Positions 1 to 10,419 of a DNA stretch of 64,000 bases are shown one piece after another. The stretch spans positions 1,116,001-1,180,000 of the forward strand of contig JAQOOI010000022.1 of the NCBI GenBank assembly GCA_028554645.1, given 5' to 3'. A program made the position numbers and the translations under genes. Every line of letters begins with the position of its first letter. The first letter of the stretch is position 1. The stretch comes from Omphalotus guepiniiformis. Taxonomy: Eukaryota; Basidiomycota; Agaricomycetes; Agaricales; Omphalotaceae. Under the pieces are notes generated by a model. That model was not told where the DNA came from and ran no database searches. It saw only the letters and a list, made by a program, of their open reading frames with translations.

Positions 1-1948
1 ACGAAGATCGACAGGTAAAATGCAATGCTGTTTGACCCCACTTACTGGTCAATACACAACCCTGACTGAAGCTTTTCATCACAAATAAGCTTCGCTGCAG
101 CAAATCCATTTTGGTTCTGGTCAGCTCAGCAGACTCCGAATACTTCAGGTCATCCACCAGCAACATGCTAGCCAGAGACCATACGATCTGCATAGAGGGT
201 TATATTTGAGAGCTTAACATCTAAGAGAAAATAAGTAGCGTACAGCCATTATAGGATTGACAATGATACGCCCGTGTTCACGCAGCTCAATTGAACAAAC
301 GGATCTCAAGATAAATTCAGCAGAGGCTATCCGGCGTTGGGTATTTTCCGTCGAGCGATATATATCCATCTCCAGCAGACGAATGAGAGCGGCATGCGTC
401 ATGCAGTGAGCCTCTAAAAGTCTGAGTACTTTGGCGGGAGTAGAGTTTTCTATGGCGCGCAGAGGCGTCAATGAAGACAATAATTCGTCTATAAGGCCCA
501 AAAGCGAATCGGACGGTAAATGCGAGGAATCTGTTTCGATGAATGAGTTTAGATGCGCCCACACATTCCAAAGGTACTCACCTAGCATTTGCCGTCTAGC
601 AATTGCAGTGGCACGCTCCCATAGTATGGAAGCCTTCGCAAAGAGCGCTGTAGTAGACTTCCCTGTATCAGGAGTTGAATTACCTTGCATGAATCTTTGA
701 ACCGTGAGGCTATACTCTACACCTATAGGATGGCCGCCCTAGGTAATGGCTTAGATGCCGCTATTAAAGATCAGAACGACGACATTACCTGCTCATACTC
801 GTCTATATCTAAAGGCCAGGGCGTATCAACCTGGGTCTCTGCAATGACATTGGTACTAGACTCAAGGGCTGCAGCCCAGCATTTATCCAGAGCTTCGCTT
901 GTCCAGCATGCAAGAATTTGTTCACCTTCCTCTACCGAATCGGCGGGTGGAAGAAGGAAAGAGGTCCTGCTTCTCGATGGAGAAGGCAGTGTGGCAGAAC
1001 GAATCTTATTGAGCCCGCCGCTGATACAAAGCGAGAGCGCATTACCAATATGATACTGGCCTTCTAGCAACCTCCCAGATGAGAAAAAGTAGGATGCGAG
1101 AAGAATTTCGGCCTGGATGGTATGAATCACTTTCTGATGGTGGGTACCAGATAACGAGGTAGCTGTTTGCGTCAAAGCCCGCGCTAGATATTCATTCTCT
1201 TGAGACACCAGAGAAGGGGGTTGAAGGATCCGAATACCCCATAGATACACTGTACTCAGTAGTGCAGGCATAGGACGTGCAGGGTGTCCAAACCGGTAAG
1301 ATAGTAGGACCGAATCACGAAACCGAGAGGGATTAAGAAAGAACCCGAATTCGGAGGCATTTTCTAGGAAACTATCGATCCTATCAAGACAGGGACCAAG
1401 GATGAGCGGCTAGTAATTGAAATTAAAAGACACCTCTCTTACAACATTGGCATCATCGAGGCAGGAGGTTCCTGGAGAATCGTAGCCAAGGTCTTCGTGC
1501 CAGATACAGGAGGACCTACTTGACACATTGAATGCTAGACGCAGGCCAGGTTAAGAAGTTAGCAGCCTACCTGGAGTGATCACAAGCTGCTCTGAAGCTG
1601 AAACTTCCGATTGCAAATGTTCAGGGTACGGCTGATATAGGACAATCGGTTCTGAACTTTCAGCGGGGTGCTCAAGTTCGTAGAGACGATCTTGTAGTCG
1701 ACTAATCTCATCCTCCAGTATTTCAGTTCTAGTGCGGCTTTGAATGTCAGTATATTCGCACTCGTCGGAGCGATCTCCACGCGCGCATTGACCACAGACA
1801 GGTCGTACACCGTCACATCTCTGAGGATAGAACTTGTCAGCGGGATTGAAACGGACCCGATGAACTTACGTACCATCTTTCTTCGACGGCAATAGACGCA
1901 AGCTTGACCTCTGAGCAAAGTGGGTCTTTCTTGAGAGTTAAATGCCAT
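1..1948 (-). CDS. Zn2Cys6 fungal transcription factor (partial, 3' end outside window)
   Basis: This is a nuclear sequence-specific transcription regulator of the fungal binuclear zinc cluster class. The first exon (1874-1948, 25 codons) holds CVYCRRRKM. A 53-base GT-AG intron (1821-1873) follows, and exon 2 resumes with RCDGVRPVCGQCARG and then DECEY. Together these give the six cysteines in the usual CX2CX6C...CX2CX6C spacing, so the intron splits the DNA-binding domain. A heptad-like helix follows (residues ILEDEISRLQDRLYELEH), a typical dimerisation coiled coil. The later exons (about 771-1271 and 214-690) are helix-rich, as in the fungal middle homology region. The frame is still open near base 1, with a possible donor site at about position 45, so the C-terminus lies outside. 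Its target genes cannot be told from the sequence. The start is the only ATG ahead of the cysteine motif. Confidence 0.85.
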
Positions 1949-2110
1949 CGAATTTTTTTCGGTTTCAATCAGGTTTATGTCTTCGACTTGCCTTACAATT
2001 TTAAACCGTTAAACCATTGCATTATTTATACAGCGCCAAAGCTGCATTGATTGAAGAGCACGATCTGGAGTAGTAAGTGTTAGTGAGGTGTGCATAAAAG
2101 CTCTGACATC

Positions 2111-2492
2111 ATGGTCGCAAGTGAGTTAGTCGATCCTCTCGTCTCATGTGCAGAGGAGTAATATTCCATACTTCGGACCTGTCCTCAAACGCGTAAGCAG
2201 CAACGACCAACATCCAATGTCATCAACAATTTCAAGAAAATAGTGAATGAATCGGAGAGACGCCTGCCAGATTCCTTTGTAAGTCGTGTAGGAGAAATAT
2301 ATCAAGATGGAAATAGTGAGCAATCAAACGTTCAACGAATTTGCTAATTGGTCAGGTGATAAGTATACGGATATTCCAAATCCTGCTCAAATGTAAATCA
2401 AATTTCGCAGGGACGATGAATATGGTCAAGCAACTGACGATATGAAGATCCACCACGATGATTACAAAACCGACTTCCCTTGTAGCTCCTGA
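2111..2492 (+). CDS. possible small intron-rich gene, unrecognised
   Basis: This is a low-confidence model. An ATG at 2111 is followed after two codons by GCAAGTGAG, a good GC-type donor, with an acceptor at about 2152. Splicing there opens a frame reading MVRSNIPYFGPVLKR. A GTAAGC donor follows directly, then an exon KIVNESERRLPDSF and another GTAAGT donor at about 2279. The last part could end at the TGA at 2490-2492 after an acceptor at about 2410. The string of well-formed donor and acceptor sites is what supports a gene; no family is recognised. It lies head to head with the zinc-cluster regulator and runs tail to tail into SLY1, whose stop is only about 10 bases away. It could equally be non-coding, such as a UTR or a promoter transcript. 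Confidence 0.3.
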
Positions 2493-2501
2493 TACTACTA
2501 C

Positions 2502-4899
2502 TTAAACACTACCAGTCTTCCCCAATCCCGTCAAGATGTTTACAAATCCTCCCGGGTCCAAGATCTCAGTGCCCCCATAGGTGACACGCTTCCCAGTCTT
2601 ACCAGCCCATTCCTCGAGGTTGCCATATTCGACGTATCCCGCACCTCCAACTACAAAGACCACGGCCTCCGCAAAAGCCATTCGTCTTCCTTTAGTCACT
2701 CCGCTGCTTCCTGCACCTCCAGCCATCCCAGCATGCGCATGCTTTGGCGCGCGAGGATCTAGGAAAAGATACTCATCTGTTTCCTGTAGTGACTGGTTAG
2801 AAGCTGCTGACGAGTCCATTAGAGCTTCCGTCAGTTTGGTCACAGGAAGGAGCTTGTTTGCAGGAAGGAAGTTCTTGACGCCTGATATGAGGTTCTCGAG
2901 TCCTCCCTCCTTCAGACGGTCGGTGAGCTATGAAAAGGACAAATTTCGGATGAGATTCAGGTGAAGCAGAAGTAAAAGAGTTATACTTTATTTCCAAAAA
3001 CGCTGAATCCTTGGAACAGTTGCCCACTCTGAGCGCCTGCACCCGGCACAGGAGTCGAACTTCCTCCTAACGTATTTGTCATAGTCATTCGTGAAATCTC
3101 TCGGGTCTTCCGAACATAATCAAACGCGGCAGTATCAGCTCCTGCAGACTTGAGTTCTTTCTCTAGTTCTGCGACATCCTCTTTGCTGATAGCACTGTCA
3201 GGGGAAGATAGATAGAACACGAGGACTAGGCGGAGCTTGTCAAGCGGAGTGAGGTCGCCGTCTGGTCGTGAAGTCCGCAGAATCTCGAGGATAGATTGTG
3301 TCGTCTTCATTCAATGTTAGCCTTCACCAACTTACTCACAAACGAGTACACCTACCTGCTTATTAATAGCTTCCTCTGTGCTAAAGAGTTCATCCAGCCC
3401 TCGTTTCTTGATCTGCTCCAGAAGAGCAGTAGCGATGTTCATGTGAGTGTCTAGAGTCGCTTTCCTTGCTGTGAGCTCTGGCAGCTGTGTGATAGCAGTC
3501 TTGAGATGCGTAGCATTTGTCGAGAGATCAAGTTGTGCGATATCATTGACATCGGCCACACCTGTACTTCGGGTGATCTCTGCAGCATCCTGTTTGTACT
3601 TGGTCAGTTCAGTGTCAATGTCCTCTGCCACCGAGGGGAATGGATTGGCTGCGTTCCGAGCCCAGAAAAAGTCTTTGGCGTCCAGATCATAGGAGCGCTT
3701 CTGAGGCTCTGTCACTACGACTCGATTGAGCTTAATATCCAGGCAATCCGAAACTAATGCTTGGTAGGTCCAGCCGTGAGATACCGTAGAGGCGAGATCG
3801 ACATTTCGGTCGAGTATGAGTAAAACTGTTCGGACGCCGGAAGTCAGCAAAACCGAACTGTCATACAGATTGCCGCATGGACCTACGGGGTCGCTGCAAA
3901 TTCGACAACCCTGTTGCATCCTGAGAAAATAGGGACGAGGAGTGTGAACGAGAGGCAGTGATGAGGGCATCCCGAATCTTGGTCTCAAGCTTTTTGGCTA
4001 CCATTTCTGCTGCATTCCCTTTAGGTGACCGAATGTACGGAACATGACCTAGACAGATGTTTCAGCGGGGCCGGTAACATTACAGCATCATATAACACAC
4101 CTATCGTTGCGATGACACTAAAGAGACCGTTCGCAACGCGTTCAATTTCGTCTTCTATCTGTTGTTCGGTGGACGATGGGGAATTCAAAATGGTATATGT
4201 AGACAAGGGAATGGTTGGACTGGCTGCTGTCGAAGGGGGTTGAGCGGGAGGCGGAAGAAGAGAGAAGAGTGAGGGTGAAGGCGCAATGAAGGATAGATAT
4301 TGATCTATGACCTCTTCGACCAACTCCCCTGTGCCGTCTCCTGCTACTGAGGCTGCCAGCTCTTCAAGAAGGGCACGAGGAAGGGGTTCAACAAAATTCA
4401 GATGAAAAGATTCATACAGAGACTTCTGGAGATCCTCTGCTATCCGTCGAATATTGGGGAGTGTTGGTGTGATAAAGTAAACTGCTGGTACATCCGGCAT
4501 CGGGGGTCGTGCCGAATGCAATTGCCTGGAGGATATCTTCAGTTGGTACCAGATATACATTTGAGAATACACTCACACGTGTAGTGTTACACCGGCATCG
4601 CGCAGGTCTTGGACACGAAGAACGGTAGCTAACACATCTTTCGTCTGCTGGTCCAAGACTAAGATCTTGAAAACCGTCGGTGAGGAAACAGCTGCGCCTT
4701 TTGAGGCTTTTGCAGAGAGAGTAGAGGAAGTATTCGAAGGCTCGGATGAAGAGTTGAGATTGAGAAGTGAGAGGAGTGCCGCGGTCTGTGAATGTTGAAG
4801 AGTGGACGGCGCTGCTTGCTTTAGAGAGAATAATGAGCATATAGGAACAAATTATATGACTGAATTAGAACACACTGGTTTCAAAGTAGAGCTCGACAT
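2502..4899 (-). CDS. SLY1: SLY1-type Sec1/Munc18 (SM) vesicle-fusion protein
   Basis: SM proteins clasp SNARE bundles; SLY1 does so with the Sed5/syntaxin-5 SNAREs in ER-Golgi transport. The N-terminal part reads [20 protein letters not shown], followed by the conserved [10 protein letters not shown]. The middle has [14 protein letters not shown] with a nearby [11 protein letters not shown], which is the signature of the family. The C-terminus has [19 protein letters not shown], matching the last strand and helix of Sly1-like proteins more than Sec1 or Vps33. The first exon encodes only eight residues (MSSSTLKP) before a short intron, which is why the start is placed at 4899 and not at downstream ATGs. 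Several further short introns interrupt the gene, at about 3310-3350 and 4000-4080 among others. The predicted length of roughly 650-700 residues fits the family. Confidence 0.9.
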
Positions 4900-5225
4900 C
4901 GCCCTTCAAGACGGCAAGAGCTCTACAAGTCTCTTGTATAAGTTTGAAAGTGCGCTTATACCGACGGACACGTGGAATTCATGTACAGCTTGAGCCTTGG
5001 GCGGCTAAAATGGTTCTCAACGCGAATATTACAATATAATTGAACGGAATACAAATGCAATGGTTTCCAATTCATCTCGACAACGATATTTTTACAGTAT
5101 GGGTACACACACACAGATGTATTATATTCAGTACACTGACAGCAGTCGAGAAGTGAATAAGGCGTGTACACAAGACATGAGAAACTCTCACCTTCTGTTT
5201 AGCTTCCACGACTTGTCATCTTCAC
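4900..5225. other. intergenic stretch upstream of SLY1
   Basis: This interval separates the SLY1 start from the stop of the next minus-strand gene. It must hold the SLY1 promoter and the terminator of the small gene. I see no conserved reading frame and no clear TATA box. It is AT-rich, with a short CA run at about 5105-5113. Confidence 0.4.
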
Positions 5226-5615
5226 TCAGGTTCTTCCACCTTTCGACGTGCCATTAGGACCCTCTTCTGGTTTACTGATTTCTGGGCCTGTTTCCTTCTT
5301 CCCACCGTAACGAGTGTCCTGGCCCTGACCGTGCGCTTTATAGGGCTCTGTTGTGCTGACAGCCTCATACTCCTTTGTCTTTACGCCAGCCTGACTCCAT
5401 GGGCCGGTAGGAGGTTCATGAGGTTTCTGTGAACTCTCAGAAGAAGGATCGACTCGATGAATTTTAGAGTCTTGTGGAGGATTAAGATCGAGGTCTTTCG
5501 AGTAAGAATCAGTCGTATGTGACTTTGAGTCTGCACGTAGGATAGAAGACGAGTGCAAGGATGCAACTGATTGCCAGTACAAGTGGGCTTGAGTGATTGC
5601 TCTGCGTGGAATCAT
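5226..5615 (-). CDS. small protein with mitochondrial-type N-terminus, function unknown
   Basis: This is a single uninterrupted frame of 129 residues. The N-terminus (MIPRRAITQAHLYWQSVASL) has two early arginines, no acid residues and an amphipathic pattern, as in mitochondrial presequences. The rest is very polar and low in complexity, rich in Ser, Lys, Pro and Glu, and ends in a Gly-rich basic tail. No family is recognised. It may be a small mitochondrial assembly factor or an intrinsically disordered matrix protein; that is inference from composition only. A TATAAG element lies 46-51 bases upstream of the ATG on the same strand, which supports an expressed gene. Confidence 0.6.
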   Translation of the reverse strand: MIPRRAITQAHLYWQSVASLHSSSILRADSKSHTTDSYSKDLDLNPPQDSKIHRVDPSSESSQKPHEPPTGPWSQAGVKTKEYEAVSTTEPYKAHGQGQDTRYGGKKETGPEISKPEEGPNGTSKGGRT

Positions 5616-5660
5616 GGTTGTATGCAGGTGAATTCTGAGTTCTGCTGTCCGGGCCGGGCT

Positions 5661-5666
5661 CTTATA
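5661..5666 (-). promoter_or_regulatory. TATA-like element of the 5226-5615 gene
   Basis: The minus strand reads TATAAG 46-51 bases before the ATG at 5615, flanked by a GC-rich GGGCCGGG-type stretch. The position is plausible for a core promoter with a short leader. Confidence 0.4.
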
Positions 5667-5865
5667 AGACTTTTAGGCTTTGACGTACTTTATTTGTCAC
5701 ACAAACAGACAGACCTGTAGGTAAAACGACTGGTCACTGGTATTCATGCTCTGAATCGAGGGTATCGGAAACACTTATGTGTATATTAGCTATGTTGACT
5801 ACTATACGTAGCTATGCCAGGGATATATCCAAGGCTCGAAGACATCGTCGGGGCTCGGAGGCCGG

Positions 5866-7350
5866 TCACCACGAACTATCAGTGTCGTCCAAGGTTATCG
5901 AGGACGTCCCTGCGGCGCCACCATCACCTGGCCAGCTTTGAAACCCTCTCCTTTCAAAGTCAGCACTCGACCCAAATCCAATTTCTCCAACGCCGGGCGA
6001 ATAGGTCGATTGTGCATTTGGTGCATCTGCATGAAAAGTTATATGGCCATGCGCAGCACCCTTGTCGCTCTCCCAATCTACCCTGATATCTGGCCTGACT
6101 GTTTTAAGCCTTTGAAGAGGCAGGAGTGCGTCTGGACCAGACATACAGACGTATGATAGACGTGGACAGACCAAGGTTTCTGCGCCCTTCTTCGACTCCT
6201 CCTCTTCAAACTCGTCAGGATGAGTGAGAAGTGTTACCAGGCCGTCAGCGTCAAAGTTTTTCATGACGAGTCTCTCTAACCCACGCATACGCGCAATGCA
6301 CTGTTTCCAGCGCGCATCTAGAGACTCGGATGGGAGATACACGCCTGAAACTTCAAATGTTCTGAGCCGCTCGAGACCTCCGGACTCATCGGCTAAGCTC
6401 AGCTCCGCTAAAAGTTTTTCGAGCACGATACTCAGATCGTCTGCAGCCCGTGGACGCCGGCCATCTAAGTCCGACAAACGTAATTCCTCCAATGTTGGGG
6501 TCCAAAAGAGCTTGAGGAGTTGGGGAAGGTTATTGACACGAAGCGACAAGGTTTTGAGTGTCGAAACCTGCACTCGAGTGGTGTGGTCCAAGCTACCTTG
6601 GACCAAGATTCTGGAGTCAATGTCAAGGTGGATTAAACTCGGGGTAGAGCTGATAATGTGAAGTATTTTGTGAATGGGGAGGGCAGGAGCGCGAAGCGGC
6701 CTCACTATCGAAAGCGACCGCAAATGTGAGATGTTTGGGGTAGAAAGAGCGGGGAGGACGTGATTTGTCAATTTAAGCGATTGTAGGCGAGGGAAATGGG
6801 AGAACGACTCAAACACAGGAGACCACATAGACGGAGTCTTTGGAATGTCGCTTGTAATTCGAATGCGTAGATTTTGGAGCTGCAGAAACTGGGATGCGAG
6901 TGCAGAGCAATAGACAGCATCGAGGAGGTAATAGGCCTTCAGTTCGGTGTCTGATTGCACGTTCAGCGTTTGGATCCTAGATCTGTGATGCTGGAGAAAG
7001 GCGATCAAGAATGAAAAATGTTTCGCTATGAACGCTTGTTCAGAAGCGTCTGCCGATGCCGCCCCCATTTGTGAAAGCATGGTGTTCGTGATATTCACGA
7101 ATAAATCCAGAGAGCACGAGCCAGCTCTTTTGAACCATAAACCTGCTTTTCGAACTTGGTGATGCTCGGTCACTGTGTCCAGGTCCAGGCGAAGCTTGCG
7201 CCAAGCTGTAGGTGAAGTATGTGCGACATTATAGAACGTCCGACAAATAGTAGCGAGGAAGAGAGGAGCGTCTGCGTTATATGCAGAACAGCAGCTGAAA
7301 ATCTCACCCAAGACTTCAGGAGGAAGAGAAATGAGGGTTAAAGCGTGCAT
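5866..7350 (-). CDS. F-box protein with leucine-rich repeat-like region
   Basis: This is an intronless frame of 494 residues. The N-terminus has LISLPPEVLGEIFSCCS, then LATICRTFYNVAHTSPTAWRKL. That is the three-helix F-box layout (L-P-E-x-L, a middle Cys/Phe-rich helix and a final W-R-x-L) that docks to Skp1 in SCF ubiquitin ligases. The rest shows irregular leucine repeats of the form LQSLKLTNHVLP and LEELRLSDLDG, likely a leucine-rich solenoid that would recognise a substrate. The tail is Gly/Ser/Asp-rich. Agaricomycetes carry large, fast-evolving families of such proteins, so the target cannot be named. The lack of introns contrasts with its neighbours and fits this expanded family. Confidence 0.8.
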   Translation of the reverse strand: MHALTLISLPPEVLGEIFSCCSAYNADAPLFLATICRTFYNVAHTSPTAWRKLRLDLDTVTEHHQVRKAGLWFKRAGSCSLDLFVNITNTMLSQMGAASADASEQAFIAKHFSFLIAFLQHHRSRIQTLNVQSDTELKAYYLLDAVYCSALASQFLQLQNLRIRITSDIPKTPSMWSPVFESFSHFPRLQSLKLTNHVLPALSTPNISHLRSLSIVRPLRAPALPIHKILHIISSTPSLIHLDIDSRILVQGSLDHTTRVQVSTLKTLSLRVNNLPQLLKLFWTPTLEELRLSDLDGRRPRAADDLSIVLEKLLAELSLADESGGLERLRTFEVSGVYLPSESLDARWKQCIARMRGLERLVMKNFDADGLVTLLTHPDEFEEEESKKGAETLVCPRLSYVCMSGPDALLPLQRLKTVRPDIRVDWESDKGAAHGHITFHADAPNAQSTYSPGVGEIGFGSSADFERRGFQSWPGDGGAAGTSSITLDDTDSSW

Positions 7351-8086
7351 GGTTCGAGCGGGCCAAGTGAAATACTGGTTGAGTGGAGGGAAATGAAGGA
7401 AAACCGGTAATCAGAGGACGGAGAAAAGGCTCTCCTTTTAATAAGTCTGAGATCTTGTGCTGTTTGCCAAAAACACGGATAAAGTTGACAAAAGTTTTCT
7501 TGGATCCGTTCTAGACCTTGAGCTGACCTGGCTCATCGTTTAAACTGTGAGTGATGAAACAACGATAGGAGCGTGATAGGAACCTCAAGGGGCGATAAAT
7601 TATGAGTTGCGACGTATGGTCCTGTTCGAAAACATGGAAAAGAGGAGCTGACACAGTTACATGAAGTTGAAAAATTCAAATTAGGTTCAGAGCCAATTTT
7701 TTAACACATTTTTTATGTAACTTCTTCAGCCAATCATGTCTTCTCCGGTAACTTTGAGCCAATCGGACATGATTCCTGCGACCCTTACCTACCAGGCCCG
7801 AGTCCATGCCCTCTGGACTTTCCAACATTAATCACAACATAGCATTGAGCGATATTGCAATCGACCTCATAATTAGGACTGCGGCGGCGCCTGCTCACAA
7901 GTAGCCATCTCAACAGACCTCCCACCAAGCACCCTACAACCCGGTGGCATAGAATCTACGTATCCTGAGCATGAATTTTCAAATAGCTGTTTCTAAAGTC
8001 GCTCCAGATTTGCTGTTTTTAGTGGAATTTAAAAATGCGGTAGTGTACAGCAAAAGAAGATGTACAGAAGAGCCCTGATACAGAAA
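7351..8086. other. intergenic, no gene seen
   Basis: These 736 bases lie between the F-box gene start and the P1 stop. I found no convincing reading frame, splice pattern or RNA gene. Short AT-rich and T-rich tracts at about 7680-7730 may belong to the F-box promoter. Confidence 0.4.
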
Positions 8087-8661
8087 CTAGTCGAAGAGAC
8101 CGAAGCCCTAGAAACACATATACAGTCAGCTCCTTCTACAGTACTTTGACACTTTGACAGAAACATACCATGTCGTCGTCTGATTCCTCCTTCTCCTCTT
8201 CTTTTTTCTCTTCTTCTTTGGGTGCTTCAGCAGCTGCAGCTCCGCCAGCAGCAGCGGGTGCTGCGGCACCCGCTGCAGGTGCACCTCCACCGCCAACGTT
8301 GGAGAGGAGATCTTTCACATTCTTTCCTTCTAGAGCCTTAGCAAGAAGAGTTGCCCATATAGGCTCGAGTTCGACACCAGCCGCATTTGTTAAGGTGACG
8401 ATTTTGTCGGACTGAGATTGATAGTCAGATGCATGACAATCCCTGCGAGCGCTGTAAACATACGGTGATTTCAATGCCTTCGTCAGCAAGAATGAGGGCG
8501 GCGTAGGTAGCAGCAAGGTCAGTCGACTATAGGAAACAAAGAGGGCGTCAGAAAGCGTCATCCAGATAGAGAGATTTGCATCCAGCCAAAGATGGGATTT
8601 CTGGCACGGCCAAAAGGCCTACAGTTGCTTCACCTCTGTGCTAGAAAGTGTCTCTCACCAT
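8087..8661 (-). CDS. RPP1: 60S acidic ribosomal protein P1
   Basis: P1 pairs with P2 on uL10 to form the ribosomal stalk that recruits elongation-factor GTPases. The spliced protein has about 110 residues. It starts [18 protein letters not shown], continues [19 protein letters not shown] and [14 protein letters not shown], then has an Ala/Gly-rich hinge, a Lys/Glu-rich stretch and the invariant ending ESDDDMGFGLFD. The last exon (8087-8107) encodes only GFGLFD and the stop, after an intron at 8108-8168. A second intron lies at about 8410-8462. The first intron begins directly after the ATG codon (8659-8661), so the start codon sits alone in exon 1. The other reading of the 8136-8561 frame without splicing would lose both conserved ends. 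Confidence 0.95.
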
Positions 8662-9002
8662 TGTTTATGATTTTGAGGGACGAAGAGTCAAGTAACGGGG
8701 TCGAGAAGTAGGTGGATATCCTCCAAAGATTTCTGTTGGCGGTGTGAGCTCGTGGGAAAATTGTCCTACTTTGGGACTCGAGTGTCCGCTTCAGATTCCC
8801 GCGTAGCGGCGTAAGTATCCGAGCTACGTATCACCTGGTATCACAGGCAATTTGGCACAGATTTGGCAATTTCGCTATTTGCAATCACAGGCTATCGCTT
8901 TAGAGACCTATGAGTTATTTATTGAAGACATATTCTTCATATGTGTATACATCATAAAGTAAAATTAAAGAAGAATTAGACTTGAATCGTTGGCAAGTAC
9001 TA
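8662..9002. other. intergenic between P1 start and an unknown gene
   Basis: This interval holds the P1 promoter and the 3' end of the unknown minus-strand gene. I see no gene and no clear TATA box. Confidence 0.4.
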
Positions 9003-10133
9003 CTAGTACTGCGACAGTTCCGCCAACTCCGGATGCCATACTCGACGCGCTGGGTCAACTGTATAGAGGGACACCAAACGAAGTTGCTCGACTGATTTGA
9101 TGATTCGGTCTTTATCTATCACCAACTACGAGTCACCAATCAGTACGTGCCAAGGTAGCATTGCCAACGTTGTAATTATGACCTACATGGATATGCTCGT
9201 AAAGCATCCAGCAGATACTGTACGCTAGGATGTATCGCGAAAAGGAGTCGTGGAGACAAGACACTGGTATACTCGCATCAAGGTGCCTATACTATGACAA
9301 CGTCAGAGAATCTTCAACCTAAGAGGGCAGTTGTGACCTACGTCAGACTGCAAAATAACGCTTCCGTAGCGTCGAAGAGGTTTGTCTTGTTCGTCAGCCA
9401 GGACATTCTTCAATACAAGCATATCTATCAAGCTGATGCCGGGAAATTGACGATCGGGGTTCTTCTCTTTGAATTCCACCCGATCCCGTACCTTTCCTAC
9501 AATGATCGGCATTCGGAAAACACGACCACGCATATCATAACGAGGGTCCTTCAGAAGAAAGACTGCGCGGTGCTGTAGACGGAAGGCATGATTAGCAACA
9601 AGAAGCTGGGAATATATGTAGAAAATTCAGCTACTTGCCGTCGTCCTGGGGGTCGGAGGGTTGTCTTTTAAGCACCTACCAGGGCACCTGTCGCCTGGAG
9701 TAAGAGCGTTCTGCAATTCATTCTAAAGAGTACATCTTTATCTCTGGTTTCATGATCGGAAAGAAGAACTATTTGTACGTTACGGTGGGTATAGTCCCTA
9801 GGAAGTTGGAGTGTGTCCTTGAATCCAGACGTAGTTAGCGGGTGAGATGAGATGTAGAGCATTTCAGCGAGCTACCTGAGGGTTTGGCAGCCTCTGTTGC
9901 ATCAAGGATTCCTGAAGGAGGAGGTGGCACGGAGGGAGAGAGATTGGAGTCGACTAGAAATGAACTTTTTATCAGACCAGGTATCATTCGCCCACCGCTG
10001 AAGCTTACCGGGTATTCAGGTGGGCTATTGTGCATGGTGAACTTGACGATGAGGAGGATGGGCAAAAACCCAATCGAGCTATCCATTTTATGGAGAACCT
10101 AAGATCAGTGGCAAATTCAGACGGGACAACCAT
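9003..10133 (-). CDS. multi-exon protein of unknown function, possible frame break
   Basis: The family is not recognised. From a proposed start at 10133 (MVVPSEFATDLRFS) the gene can be followed through short introns to a stop at 9003-9005. The best-conserved-looking part is encoded at about 9303-9800, with LPRDYTHRNVQIVLLSDHE, MNCRTLLLQATG, LLVANHAFRLQHRAVFLL, KDPRYDMRGRVFRMPIIV and VGKVRDRVEFKEKNPDRQFP. The last exons give RYILAYSICWMLYEHIH and, after a clean GTAGGT intron, DKDRIIKSVEQLRLVSLY. The composition and the good splice sites argue for a real soluble protein. The link between the Ser/Pro-rich N-terminal exon and the core at about 9870-9880 is out of phase by one base, so an unseen intron, an alternative start at 9862 or a sequence error is possible. 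Confidence 0.55.
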
Positions 10134-10419
10134 TCGTAGGAAGACACAGAAGGTCAATGCAATGTGTCAAAGCAGGGGGTGAAAGAACATTTCAGTGTAT
10201 GGGTTGGCTTGTAATGCAGAGACTCAAGCAAAGGCAAACATTATGGTCGGTGCTGATAAAGGTCAAAGCAAAGGTGCCATTGCGCGTCTGTGGACAAGTG
10301 TATTGAGATTCCCGTAACAAGATTACTAGAGGGGGTCCTAAGAGATGTAGCAAACATCTTGAAAAGGAGTAAGACAATCGCAAGAGGCTGTCAAGACGAC
10401 TATACATGCCACAGACACA

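Noticed and set aside
8170..8415. Plus-strand Ser/Ala-rich frame opposite ribosomal protein P1
   Set aside because: It is the complement of the Ala- and Glu-rich P1 hinge, a typical shadow of low-complexity coding sequence.
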